A stretch of 64,000 bases of DNA from Bacillota bacterium (lineage in GTDB: Bacteria > Bacillota > Desulfotomaculia > Desulfotomaculales > Desulforudaceae): positions 1 through 64,000 of the forward strand of contig JBFLXL010000003.1 in NCBI GenBank assembly GCA_040757205.1, in the 5' to 3' direction. The notes under the pieces are model-generated. The model ran no database searches. It was not told the DNA's origin and saw nothing but the letters and a program-made list of their open reading frames with translations. Made by a program: the position numbers and the translations under genes. This document shows positions 42,145-50,275 of the stretch, piece by piece; the stretch's first letter is position 1, and each line of letters begins with the position of its first letter.

Positions 42145-43640
42145 TGCTTACCGCCAAACTTGTCGATCTTCGTTTTTTCATCCAGTAGACCTTCCGCGTC
42201 CTCCAACCGGGCTCTTTCGATTCGGTTCCTGATGATCCGTTCTCTTTCTCCCGGTTCATCATCCGCTTCGGACTCATAACTGCGCATGGTGTCCACGTAC
42301 CGACTGAGGAATTCGGCGGCCGCGTCATCGGAGAGGAACCCGCCCTGCACAGCGCGGTCCAGAGCGATGGCGACCTTCTCCAGGATCTCGGCCACCTCTT
42401 TTTCGTCGCGCGGGTCCACTTCGTCCCAGTCCAGTTCCGTGGCATAGGTTGAGTACGCTTTGCCCTCGGACTTGGCCGTCATCGCCAATACGATCCGGCC
42501 CACGAGTTGCCAAGAGTCCGCAAACTGGTCGCGCTTGCGGGCCACCTTGCGCACCACGACCGGCATTTGCTCTTTGACCGATGACATAGAGCTGGGAGTA
42601 TGCACACCAAACACGAATTCCGGTGTTTCGCTGGTATCCACGATGCAGTAGAAAACCAGCTTCAGCAGCGCGATGGTATCCCCGGTGGCGCTTTTTACCT
42701 CAATGAATTCCGCATCCTCTTCGGTCGAAAAGACCAGCAGTTCGTGGCCCTGCAGATTGATGCTGCCGCCCCGTTTTGCGAACTCCGCCGGGTCGGTGAT
42801 GTTGAAATTGTGGCGCAGAAACGCGGCCACGTCTTTCAACTTCAGCTTCAACCGGGGAGTGGAATGCATCTTGGAACCTTGCGCGGCGTGCAGCATCAGA
42901 TCGTGATACAGCTTTAGGAAAGGTTCGACGGGCTCCAGCTCCGAACGGCCGAACAGCGCTGTTTCGTCGCCCTCGTTCCGGAAATGGACGATGGGAATGA
43001 AGCCCCAAATATTTTCTTCCGTGCCCGGTCGCACTCCGGGGACTTGGTCGCCGTCGACCACAATAGTCCTGGTATCACGGGTAATCCGCTGAGTGACGGT
43101 CGCCTGTCTCTTACTGCCGTGCTCGTCCGTCCAGGTATGCTTGGACTTCAGTATATACTCATATGCATCACCGGTGACCGGGTTACGTTTGATCTCGTCC
43201 ACTTGCTCAGGCGGGATGATGTGGTACACCAACCGGGTCTTCAGCTCCGGGTAGAGCTCCTTGTCGGTTTCTTCCCGCGTGATCCAGACAAAGCAGTCTC
43301 CATCACGCAGCGCGTTGCGGTGTGTCCGCTGCACGCGGGACCGGTTGGCGCCGAAGAATCCATCCAGCACCGCCTGGGCGTCGTCATCATCCGAAAGAAA
43401 GCGGGGCACACCCATGAAAGCCACCGGCGTGTTGATGATGCCGCGCGCGAACCCGGCCCCCAGTTTGTACCCATCCCGGCTGTTTTCGTAAAGCTCCCGG
43501 GCCAGCTCGTAGTCCACCCGGCTGGAGTCCAGCTGGTAGACCGCATAGCCGCCGGTGGTCACCCCGAAAGGTGAGTACCCGCGCAGCCGGCTCATTTCGC
43601 CGATAGCCCGTTTGACCCGTCTTATCCAGCTTCCGCGCAC
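42141..43640 (-). CDS. Phage portal protein
   Basis: A 499-aa portal: YQLDSSRVDYELARELYENS at the N-terminus, DGFFGANRSRVQRTHRNALR, GDCFVWITREET, LKLVFYCIVDTSETPEFVFG and SMSSVKEQMPVVVRKVARKR. The C-terminal 60 residues are charged helix. It overlaps the MuF gene by 4 nt. Confidence 0.88.
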   Translation of the reverse strand: MRGSWIRRVKRAIGEMSRLRGYSPFGVTTGGYAVYQLDSSRVDYELARELYENSRDGYKLGAGFARGIINTPVAFMGVPRFLSDDDDAQAVLDGFFGANRSRVQRTHRNALRDGDCFVWITREETDKELYPELKTRLVYHIIPPEQVDEIKRNPVTGDAYEYILKSKHTWTDEHGSKRQATVTQRITRDTRTIVVDGDQVPGVRPGTEENIWGFIPIVHFRNEGDETALFGRSELEPVEPFLKLYHDLMLHAAQGSKMHSTPRLKLKLKDVAAFLRHNFNITDPAEFAKRGGSINLQGHELLVFSTEEDAEFIEVKSATGDTIALLKLVFYCIVDTSETPEFVFGVHTPSSMSSVKEQMPVVVRKVARKRDQFADSWQLVGRIVLAMTAKSEGKAYSTYATELDWDEVDPRDEKEVAEILEKVAIALDRAVQGGFLSDDAAAEFLSRYVDTMRSYESEADDEPGERERIIRNRIERARLEDAEGLLDEKTKIDKFGGKQ

Positions 43641-43655
43641 ATTATCACCGCCACT

Positions 43656-45221
43656 TTACCCGTAAATCCTGGCCCGGCGGAAGATCCCCATCAGCCCCGA
43701 ATCCAGGGTGGATGCGTTCTTGCACAGGGTGCGGCAGCCCTCCAGGGCGTCCGGTCCGTCGTCGTAATCGGCCATGGGGAAATACTTGAGCTGTTCCAGC
43801 AGCCGGCGGTGCCTGGGGTTGAACTTGATGTACTTGTTCTTGATATCCGGCTGCAGGGTCTGGATGCGCAGGATCTTATCCTTTGACTGATAGACTTCTT
43901 CGATGGGCAGGTACAGCTTCTCACGGGCGCTGGCCTTGGCCAGCTCTTCCTTCAAGAACCACTGAAACTGGTTCGACTCGGAGCCGAACTTAGCATAACC
44001 CCGGCCGTAATCCCTGCGCAGCCAGCGTTCTTTCTCCAGGATGTCGGCAATGATCCGGTCCGGGTGCCGCCGCTCAATATCGGCGTCCAAGACGTACATG
44101 TAGCCAGTCTGCGTGTCCAAGGCGACGGTAATGACCGCGGAAAAGTCCGATTTTTTGCTCTTGCCCAGAGACGGGTCCACAAAACCGAAAAAGAGAAAGC
44201 CTCTGCCGAACTGCATCCCCACGGGGTTGAAGTAGTCAAACCATCCATCGTCAAAGAGGCAGTCTTCGGGGTTGATCGGCTCGTTCTGCAGCTCCGAGTT
44301 GAAGCTGGCCTCGCCCTCGGAAACCCGGGTCACCATCAGGTCGTAATAACTGTTTTTCTCCTCCCAGAGAACCCGGGCCCCCTCCAGCATGGCGTCACGA
44401 TGCTCTTCAAAAAACCGTCGCGCATTCTCCTCGCGGTCTTCGCCAGACAGGTCGGTGTAGATCTCATCCCACTCATCCCACAGCCCCTGGTTCTTGGCGA
44501 AGCTCAGTACCGCCTGGTATTTCTTGGTCCGGTAGGCCGGGTTCTTGAGCACTTTGGCCAGCAGGCTGTCGTAGTGCAGGAGGGTGCCGATGTAGATGAT
44601 GTCCGTGTAGTCGTCGCCCGCTTTGGACACGGCCTTGTAGAACCAGTTCTCCAGCTTCTTGCGCTGCTCCGGCGTCCGGACGTTCTCGTCGTTTTCAATG
44701 TCGTCCAGGATGATCAAGTCCGGCCGCCAGTTCTTGTGCTTCCGGCCGCGGACCTTCTTGCCGGCGCCCAGGGCCTCGATCTTGACGCCGGTGCTGGTCA
44801 ACAGGACGCTGTTCTTCCAGACCTTGCCTTCCAGCTTCCCGAAGTCCTGGATGATCAGCTCGTTTTCTTCCATCTCCTCGCGGATGCTGGTTAGAAAACC
44901 CTCGGCCTGCTCGCTGCTGTCCGAGATAATGAGGATATAGTGCTTGTAGCCATAGAGGATGGCGTGCAACGCATTTTTGAACGTGAGCGTGGTGCTCTTG
45001 GCGTGCCCGCGCGGGGCGCCGACGGCGCGCCGGGTACCCGTTTCCGTGTCGATGACGCCTTCGAGCCAGATCTGATCCAGCTCCCGGTGAAATTCCGGCG
45101 ACGGGCGAGAGAAGTAGTGGGGGAAATAAGCTTTGCCGAAGTAGTCCAGGTCCCGCTGCCCGCGGCGTTTTCTGCTCGAGTCGCCGCTGCGGCCTTGGAC
45201 CAAGCCCTCAAGGATGCTCAT
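43656..45221 (-). CDS. Terminase large subunit
   Basis: A 521-aa packaging motor. ATPase half: APRGHAKSTTL (Walker A-like, residues about 68-78), LIILDDIEND (Walker B), GTLLHYDSLL (coupling). Nuclease half: FGFVDPSLGKSKKSDFSAVI and DALEGCRTLCKNA. It fits the Mu gp28-like terminase group. The upstream gene is a small membrane protein, and portal follows. Confidence 0.92.
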   Translation of the reverse strand: MSILEGLVQGRSGDSSRKRRGQRDLDYFGKAYFPHYFSRPSPEFHRELDQIWLEGVIDTETGTRRAVGAPRGHAKSTTLTFKNALHAILYGYKHYILIISDSSEQAEGFLTSIREEMEENELIIQDFGKLEGKVWKNSVLLTSTGVKIEALGAGKKVRGRKHKNWRPDLIILDDIENDENVRTPEQRKKLENWFYKAVSKAGDDYTDIIYIGTLLHYDSLLAKVLKNPAYRTKKYQAVLSFAKNQGLWDEWDEIYTDLSGEDREENARRFFEEHRDAMLEGARVLWEEKNSYYDLMVTRVSEGEASFNSELQNEPINPEDCLFDDGWFDYFNPVGMQFGRGFLFFGFVDPSLGKSKKSDFSAVITVALDTQTGYMYVLDADIERRHPDRIIADILEKERWLRRDYGRGYAKFGSESNQFQWFLKEELAKASAREKLYLPIEEVYQSKDKILRIQTLQPDIKNKYIKFNPRHRRLLEQLKYFPMADYDDGPDALEGCRTLCKNASTLDSGLMGIFRRARIYG

Positions 45222-45234
45222 GCCGCCACGCCCC

Positions 45235-45426
45235 TTATCTCCCTACCGCCTTGCCGTCCACATAACTCTCGCCGACTATGAAGGCGATGACCCCGCCGGT
45301 GATGGCGAAGTACGCCTCCCGGTCGACCGGGGCTCCCAGGATTTCGTTTAACACCACAAATCCGAAGTTCGCCAAGGCCACAAGGAACTTCCGGGACTTC
45401 AGCCGGTCAAAAAAGGGTCTTTGCAT
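45235..45426 (-). CDS. Small phage membrane protein, holin-like
   Basis: A 63-aa protein with two hydrophobic segments (FLVALANFGFVVLNEIL and AITGGVIAFIVGESYV) and basic ends. It lies between the endolysin and terminase genes. Size and position fit a small holin or antiholin; no family proof. Confidence 0.6.
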   Translation of the reverse strand: MQRPFFDRLKSRKFLVALANFGFVVLNEILGAPVDREAYFAITGGVIAFIVGESYVDGKAVGR

Positions 45427-45429
45427 GGC

Positions 45430-46089
45430 CTACACCCCCTTTGCGGGAACAATTACATCCACCGTCTGCGTGGTCGCGTCCCAGTCGATGGTTGCCTGCG
45501 GAATCATCTCAATTACGCTCCGCAGCTGCACCCACTGGCTATCCAGTTGCATCTGGGTCCGCCCGTCCACGATCTGCGCCGGGATCTTCGTCCGCCGACC
45601 ATTAAAGAGTACCGTGACGCCGACGCCGACGCCGGCACTGCCTGCCTCCAGCAACTTTTCCAGCTCTGCCCAGGGGAACATCGTCCCTGGGCAGGCTGTG
45701 GCACCCACATCTTTATGGCCGATCACCGGGATGTTGCCATATCGCCTCCGGATGTCCCCGATGAGCCAAGCCAGCGACTGCATCTGCTCCGGCGCCGGTC
45801 GCGCACTTGTAAAATCACCGGCCAGGGCGATACCGATTCCGTCAGCGTTTGCAACCGGCGCGTGGGCTCCCTGCATATGCTCGGGCCGGCCCCGCTCGAT
45901 AACGCCGTTCCGGCGCAAAAGATAGTGGTATCCCACACCGGCCCAATTATTGGGATGGCTTCTATGCCATTGGTGAACAGTCTCAATTGAAACGTCCCCC
46001 GATGCGGTGTGGTGTACCACGATGCGCCGAGTGCTTGCCCGCGGGGGCAGAGCGCCATTAAACCGGAGGCCCGTCTCTGTGATCTGCAC
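45430..46089 (-). CDS. N-acetylmuramoyl-L-alanine amidase endolysin with copper-amine-oxidase-like domain
   Basis: A 219-aa endolysin. Residues 20-145 are an amidase_2/PGRP domain with zinc ligands in IVVHHTASG, HWHR-like QWHRSHP, YHYLLRRNG and GHKDVGATACPG. The C-terminal 60 residues (VLFNGRRTKIPAQIVDGRTQ, MQLDSQWV, IDWDATTQTVDVIV) resemble the copper amine oxidase N-terminal-like domain common in clostridial envelope proteins. GTG 46089 has GAGGAGG upstream and overlaps the membrane protein gene. Confidence 0.88.
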   Translation of the reverse strand: MQITETGLRFNGALPPRASTRRIVVHHTASGDVSIETVHQWHRSHPNNWAGVGYHYLLRRNGVIERGRPEHMQGAHAPVANADGIGIALAGDFTSARPAPEQMQSLAWLIGDIRRRYGNIPVIGHKDVGATACPGTMFPWAELEKLLEAGSAGVGVGVTVLFNGRRTKIPAQIVDGRTQMQLDSQWVQLRSVIEMIPQATIDWDATTQTVDVIVPAKGV

Positions 46090-46336
46090 GATAATCCCTC
46101 CTCGATTGATACGCATCCGTGCCCATCCGGGCCACCTCATGCACGAAGTAGCCACCCAGAATAATCTGGATCATCCGCCCCAGTTGGTCCACCGCCCATT
46201 CTTCGCCGTATCCAAAATAACTGGCGATGATCATAGGCAGATAAACCAGCACAAAGGAGACCGCCAGACCGTCCTTAAAACTGAACTGCCTGGGGGCGCT
46301 GAAGCGATCTTCTATTTTTTTCAGGCTCTCACCCAT
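46058..46336 (-). CDS. Putative holin
   Basis: A 92-aa protein with two predicted TM helices (GLAVSFVLVYLPMIIASYF and IQIILGGYFVHEVARMG). AAGGTGTGAG precedes ATG 46336. First gene after the long RNA dyad and overlapping the endolysin gene, as expected for a lysis pair. Confidence 0.65.
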   Translation of the reverse strand: MGESLKKIEDRFSAPRQFSFKDGLAVSFVLVYLPMIIASYFGYGEEWAVDQLGRMIQIILGGYFVHEVARMGTDAYQSRRDYRADHRDGPPV

Positions 46337-46357
46337 AAGCTCACACCTTACCACACA

Positions 46358-46421
46358 AAAGGGGCTGATTTTGGCCGTGCTACGCCATTTGGCCCTCATC
46401 GCGGCCAAAGTCAGTCCCTTT
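46358..46421 (-). promoter_or_regulatory. Large RNA dyad between loaP-like gene and late operon
   Basis: On the - strand, AAAGGGACTGACTTTGGCC (from 46421) pairs with GGCCAAAATCAGCCCCTTT (to 46358) with two mismatches in 19. Inside the loop a second GGCCAAA (46394-46388) can pair instead with the first TTTGGCC (46409-46403), closing an 8-nt loop. So two exclusive folds exist. It ends 22 nt before the holin start. The position suits a LoaP recognition hairpin or attenuator for lysis and structural genes. Confidence 0.7.
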
Positions 46422-46463
46422 AACATCCTGGCTCGAACTGCACCGCCGAAACAGGCGCGGTCC

Positions 46464-46961
46464 TTACTCGGACTTTTGCAACACGTTTACGCTCAACTCA
46501 ATGATCTTGGGCTCGCCAAACAGTGGGATATTGACCTTCGCCCGGCCCTTGCGCCGATCCAACTTAACGATTTGCCCCTCTAAACCCCGCAACGGTCCCG
46601 ACACTATCCGGACCCCATCCCGCTCAAGCAAGGCAGTCGATACACCGATCAGTTCATCGTCCCGCACCAGGCTAAGTACCCGGTTCATCTCCGCCGGCCG
46701 TACCGGCTGCGGTCTGCCGGCGCCCAAGATCCGGATTACGCCGCCAATTCCAGTGAGTGTGTAGTAGTCATTCGGCTCCAATGCTGTGTTTACGAACACA
46801 TAGCCCGGAAACAAACACCTGGTCACCTTTTTTGTCACGCCGCGTCGCCGCTCCATCATCTGTCGGCGGGGGACCAGGGCGTGAATCCCCGCGTCCCGCA
46901 CGCGGCGGCTGACCTCAGCCTCTTGCGCCGTTTTGGTATGCAGTACATACCACTCAACCAT
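46464..46961 (-). CDS. NusG paralogue, LoaP-type antiterminator
   Basis: A 165-aa NusG-family protein. The NGN domain has VEWYVLHTKTAQEAEVSRRV, ALVPRRQMMERRRGVTKKVT, CLFPGYVFVNT and YYTLTGIGGVIRILG. The KOW domain has VRIVSGPLRGLEGQIVKLD, RRKGRAKVNIPLFGE and ELSVNVL. The VPRRK-type insert and the RKGRAKV KOW are typical of LoaP, the antiterminator for long operons in Firmicutes. Here it lies at the junction of middle and late genes of the phage, just before an RNA dyad. It may do the job of Mu protein C. Confidence 0.85.
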   Translation of the reverse strand: MVEWYVLHTKTAQEAEVSRRVRDAGIHALVPRRQMMERRRGVTKKVTRCLFPGYVFVNTALEPNDYYTLTGIGGVIRILGAGRPQPVRPAEMNRVLSLVRDDELIGVSTALLERDGVRIVSGPLRGLEGQIVKLDRRKGRAKVNIPLFGEPKIIELSVNVLQKSE

Positions 46962-47532
46962 CCTTGTCCTCTAAGCGGGAGACGATCTTGTCATCCAACA
47001 AGCAGCAGATCTTCTCATGCAGATCGGGGTTGCGCTTCAGCTCCTTGGCCAGCTCATCCTTGACCTCCTGGACGGCTTGTTTAATCAGCCGACCCTGCTC
47101 CGCCCGGAACTTCTCCTTGTGGACGATACTCCTCTGCAGGTAGACCAGGAGCCGGCCCACCTTGTCCAGAGGCATTCGATCCCACTCATCCTCGGCGGTG
47201 GCCAATCGCTCGGTCAGGGCATTGATCAAGATCGTCTCTGCGGCGTCCGAGGCCTCGATGTTCTGGTTCTCCTTAACAGTCTGGACCAGGAGCCGGGTCT
47301 TCTCATACGCTTCCTTCAGCCGCCGGGCGGCCGCGTTCTTGTTCAGCGCATACCGTCCGACGCTGGATTTTGATATCCGAAAGGCTCCATGCCCCCGTGA
47401 TGTAATTTCGGCCGCGATCTGCTCGTAGGTATAGTTCACGTTGGCCAGCATCTCATCCAGCCGCGCACGGACATCTTCCGGAAGTTCGTCCACCCGTGAC
47501 TTGATCCGGTGGCGTTCACGCTCCTTGCCCAT
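46954..47532 (-). CDS. Mu gp27-like protein (DUF3486), putative small terminase
   Basis: A 192-aa protein with KSRVDELPEDVRARLDEMLA, YTYEQIAAEITSRGHGAFRI and SKSSVGRYALN, the DUF3486 pattern. Such proteins precede gp28-type terminases and probably select DNA for packaging. A long helix follows. It overlaps the loaP-like gene by 8 nt. Confidence 0.82.
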   Translation of the reverse strand: MGKERERHRIKSRVDELPEDVRARLDEMLANVNYTYEQIAAEITSRGHGAFRISKSSVGRYALNKNAAARRLKEAYEKTRLLVQTVKENQNIEASDAAETILINALTERLATAEDEWDRMPLDKVGRLLVYLQRSIVHKEKFRAEQGRLIKQAVQEVKDELAKELKRNPDLHEKICCLLDDKIVSRLEDKDG

Positions 47533-47849
47533 TACACGTCAACCCCGGGATCTTCCCGGGAACCCTCCAGCAGGTCGATCCCCGTGGGCGTCAACCGCAC
47601 GGCAATGTCATCCTTGAGCACGTTATAGGACTTGATCTTGTCATCCGTGAACTCGATATAGCCCTTTTGCTCCAAGTAGTTGATGTAGTTGCCGATATCG
47701 TATGAGACAATCAGGCCGTCCCCGAAAAGGGAAGAGGCGATCTGGCGGCAAAAAAGCGTTAAGTTCTGCGACTTCAAGAGGCTCCTCAGGATATATCCCC
47801 TGATTGCCTTGTTTTTCCTTATTTCCATCGTCCGCTCCGGGCTCTCCAT
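47532..47849 (-). CDS. Mu gp26-like winged-helix protein
   Basis: A 105-aa protein with a winged-helix look (RGYILRSLLKSQNLTLFCRQ, YINYLEQKGYIEFTD, DDIAVRLTPTGIDLLEGS). It occupies the Mu gp26 place between the gp25- and gp27-like genes. Start MESPE at 47849 overlaps the gp25-like stop. Confidence 0.7.
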   Translation of the reverse strand: MESPERTMEIRKNKAIRGYILRSLLKSQNLTLFCRQIASSLFGDGLIVSYDIGNYINYLEQKGYIEFTDDKIKSYNVLKDDIAVRLTPTGIDLLEGSREDPGVDV

Positions 47850-48145
47850 TACGCACCCTTCCTTTCGATCCACGACTGAATCCTGTCTAGTTTCTTTTCC
47901 AGGATGCCGGCAAAGCGGATGAAGTCGTCCTTGGCGGTGTAAATAAACGGCAGATCGGCCTTCAGTTCATTCAGGCCCCTCTCCAGCCGCCGGGCCTCAT
48001 CCTGGCAGTCCCGGCTCACCTGGGCGATTGCTTCCTTGTTCTCCTTGATTTCCTCGTCGATCCGCTTTTTCAGATCTCGCAAGAAATAGGCTATCGTACT
48101 AATCGCCAGCAGTGTGGCCGTTTGCACCACCCAGGAGAGATCCAT
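47849..48145 (-). CDS. Mu gp25-like protein (DUF2730)
   Basis: A 98-aa protein: N-terminal TM helix (VVQTATLLAISTIAYFL), then a charged coiled coil (KKRIDEEIKENKEAIAQVSR) and a C-terminal FAGILEKKLDRIQSWIE. This is the DUF2730 layout of Mu-like phages. It is the first gene downstream of the Mor-controlled region. Confidence 0.72.
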   Translation of the reverse strand: MDLSWVVQTATLLAISTIAYFLRDLKKRIDEEIKENKEAIAQVSRDCQDEARRLERGLNELKADLPFIYTAKDDFIRFAGILEKKLDRIQSWIERKGA

Positions 48146-48339
48146 TGAGCTACCTCCCGAATAGATAGATGGTTTAGATGGTTTGCATCCCGGTCCCCAC
48201 CAGCCACAGGATGCTGCTCCGCCGCCCTTCCTTCCCGGCGCGCGGCAACCCGTCGGCCGGGGCGAAGCTCCTCACAAAAGCCCGTTTTGGCTAAGGGCTT
48301 CGACTAATGTTGCTTTCTGTTGCATCTTTACTTTGGTTA

Positions 48340-48422
48340 ATTGTACCGATAATTCCTTTGATTTTGCGGATTGGTCACAAGTTGTTGACACGTTTTGTTG
48401 ACACGTTTTACTGAAACGTGTC
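48340..48422 (-). promoter_or_regulatory. Middle promoter region with GACACGTTT sites
   Basis: Directly downstream of the mor-like gene, GACACGTTT, TACTG, AAACGTGTC (48400-48422) forms a perfect 9-bp-arm dyad, and a further GACACGTTTT half-site follows at 48387. On the - strand a TACAAT (48345-48340) could serve as -10. Mu places its Mor-dependent middle promoter at the same place with a dyad target. Nothing else is visible in 48146-48426. Confidence 0.65.
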
Positions 48423-48426
48423 CGAG

Positions 48427-48732
48427 CTAAAGTCCTTTAAGGCTGACTGACAATGGCGAATTCTCAATAACTCTTCGAATACTGCGTTCCGACATCTCGA
48501 ATTTACGGGACAAATCATCAATGTTGTATCCATTGAACTCCGCCCTGATCCGCCGGTCACGGGCTTCTTGGACTATGCGTGCCGGTTGCGGAAAGTAAAG
48601 CTGCCGCCCGCCGAACTCGTGGGCCAGCAAAAGGGTTGCTTCGAGCCCGATCAGCTCCGCCATCCGGTGATACGGCTCCGGCAGATCTTCCGTCTCAATC
48701 TCGATGTTATCCCGCTCCTGCAGCTCCCGCAT
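48427..48732 (-). CDS. Mor transcription activator family protein
   Basis: A 101-aa activator: EPYHRMAELIGLEATLLLAH (dimerisation half), EFGGRQLYFPQP, then the HTH RIRAEFNGYNIDDLSRKFEM and SERSIRRVI. This matches the Mor/C family that activates Mu middle transcription. It is the last gene of the early operon and faces the GACACGTTT dyad. Confidence 0.88.
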   Translation of the reverse strand: MRELQERDNIEIETEDLPEPYHRMAELIGLEATLLLAHEFGGRQLYFPQPARIVQEARDRRIRAEFNGYNIDDLSRKFEMSERSIRRVIENSPLSVSLKGL

Positions 48733-48749
48733 CGCCTCACGCTCCTCCT

Positions 48750-49154
48750 TTAGGTTTCTTCGGCAGCGCCTTGCTCCTGGCGCTCCAAGAGCTTCTTAAG
48801 TCCCTCGATTACCCGCCATGCCTGGGCGGTCGTCAACCACTCCAGCCGGTCCACGCCAGCGTACTTCTTCACAAAACCTTGGACCCGCCTGGGATTGTCC
48901 GCCCAGCCCAGCGCCCGGGCCAGTTCGTTGATCTTCCAGATCTGTTTCCTGCTGGCCCGTCCGGATCGCGCGCGGCCGATCCGGCGCTCAAGTTCATCAA
49001 TCACCCGGATCGCCTCCGCCTTTGTGAGCTTTGACATGCTCTCCTTGCCGGCCACGTTTTGGATGATAGCCCGCCGCAGATCGTCGTCAATTCCCAGTTC
49101 CCGCGTCACCGCGAAGATCTTCTTGCGCTGCGCCGCCGTGATCGGTTCACCCAT
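48750..49154 (-). CDS. Mu gp16-like protein (DUF1018)
   Basis: A 134-aa protein with the DUF1018 pattern: ITAAQRKKIFAVTRELGIDD, DLRRAIIQNVAGKESMSKLT, KAEAIRVIDELERR, and a second half with WADNPRRVQGFVKKYAGVDR and WLTTAQAWRVIEGLKK. Function unknown; a regular member of Mu-like early operons. Confidence 0.85.
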   Translation of the reverse strand: MGEPITAAQRKKIFAVTRELGIDDDLRRAIIQNVAGKESMSKLTKAEAIRVIDELERRIGRARSGRASRKQIWKINELARALGWADNPRRVQGFVKKYAGVDRLEWLTTAQAWRVIEGLKKLLERQEQGAAEET

Positions 49155-49572
49155 CTGCTTTGACCTCCTCCCACAACGAGCTTTGCTCAGGCTCCCGATC
49201 CGCTTCCAGCTTCAGCGCCAACTGGCCGGCCATCTCCGCCACCCACCCGGCCCGGTCATACGCTTTGGCCCGCCCCAAGATCGACACCGCCCGGCGGACT
49301 AGAGAGGCACGCACCTGGCGCAGTTCCTTGAGTTCTGTGATCATGTAGTACCCGCCGTCTACCGCACTGGTGCTGCCGATGGGCAAATGGTGCTGCTCGA
49401 CCAGCTTTTTGATGATCTCCCGGACTTTGCGCTCGGGGAGGCCAACCTTGTAACCGACGTGCCGGGCCTGGACAGCTTTGCCCCGGCCCCGGCACTTGGC
49501 GATGATTTCGGCCACCCGTCGCTCTTCCGGAGACATCTGGGGCATCAAACTTGTCTGATCCACCTGTGCCAC
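49147..49572 (-). CDS. Phage DNA-binding-like protein, unknown
   Basis: A 141-aa protein with a winged-helix-like N-terminal half (RVAEIIAKCRGRGKAVQARH, VGYKVGLPERKVREIIKKLV, HLPIGSTSAVDGGYYMIT), similar to replication/regulatory small proteins in Mu-like phages. Overlaps DUF1018 by 8 nt. Confidence 0.6.
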   Translation of the reverse strand: MAQVDQTSLMPQMSPEERRVAEIIAKCRGRGKAVQARHVGYKVGLPERKVREIIKKLVEQHHLPIGSTSAVDGGYYMITELKELRQVRASLVRRAVSILGRAKAYDRAGWVAEMAGQLALKLEADREPEQSSLWEEVKADG

Positions 49573-49578
49573 CTCGCA

Positions 49579-49824
49579 TCACCTGACGGTTACCGCTACA
49601 AACATTCCGTCGTATTCCCGAGCCAGCACCACGGCCCGGGAGCTCCCCCGGAGCCTCACGTGGTACTTGCCGTCCTCAAGCCTTTTCAGGCTTCGCTTTC
49701 GGATCGTATTTGCGATCCAGGCCCGCTGCGCCGCGGGAGATGCATTCCCGATCCTCTCCTGGTAGCGCTCCACAAAGTGTCCGGTGAGAAAAACCGTTAC
49801 CCGCCTTTTCCTCATCGGTGTCAC
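49579..49824 (-). CDS. Phage early protein, unknown
   Basis: An 81-aa basic protein: VFLTGHFVERYQERIGNASP, GKYHVRLRGSSRAVVLAREY. It has a compact beta look with a conserved FVERYxER-type stretch known from small relaxase- or toxin-like proteins, but I cannot assign it. Confidence 0.5.
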   Translation of the reverse strand: MTPMRKRRVTVFLTGHFVERYQERIGNASPAAQRAWIANTIRKRSLKRLEDGKYHVRLRGSSRAVVLAREYDGMFVAVTVR

Positions 49825-49831
49825 CCGCCAA

Positions 49832-50188
49832 TCAACTAAGATACAGCTTCTTGATCATCTCCCGTTCTTTCTTCCGGTCCCTGGAATCGCCGCCCGTGCC
49901 AGGTCGGGCTTGTAGAACATACCTCGGCCACAGTCCTTCGATTCTTGCCAAGTGATCAATCCGGTTTTTCCAGTACGGCTCCGTAAACGCCCAGTCAATG
50001 CATTTACGCCACTCATCCAAGCTCGGAGCATTTCGGCCGGCCAGCATCACCCTGGCCGTTGCCAGTTGCCGCAGGTGCCAGTCGCGGGGGAAACGGAGCA
50101 CCCCGCGCTTCTTGAGCGCTTCCTTGAGATAGTTGACTAGTGCCTTTTCGTCCTCCGCGTAACCCGTCTCAGACCCCTTTGGCGTCAC
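49832..50188 (-). CDS. Phage early protein, unknown
   Basis: A 118-aa protein with WHLRQLATARVMLAGRNAPS, EWRKCIDWAFTEPYWKNRID and HLARIEGLWPRYVLQ. The WAF.DPYW.. pattern recurs in helix-rich replication-accessory proteins of Firmicute phages. Not assigned. An 87-bp gap without a gene separates it from gam. Confidence 0.5.
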   Translation of the reverse strand: MTPKGSETGYAEDEKALVNYLKEALKKRGVLRFPRDWHLRQLATARVMLAGRNAPSLDEWRKCIDWAFTEPYWKNRIDHLARIEGLWPRYVLQARPGTGGDSRDRKKEREMIKKLYLS

Positions 50189-50275
50189 CGTTCACCGACA
50201 ACCCCCTTTCGCGGCTCCTCTTCCCGTCACCCGGACAGCGCCCTGGTAACAGGAAGGGGAGAGGGGAACATCCCC

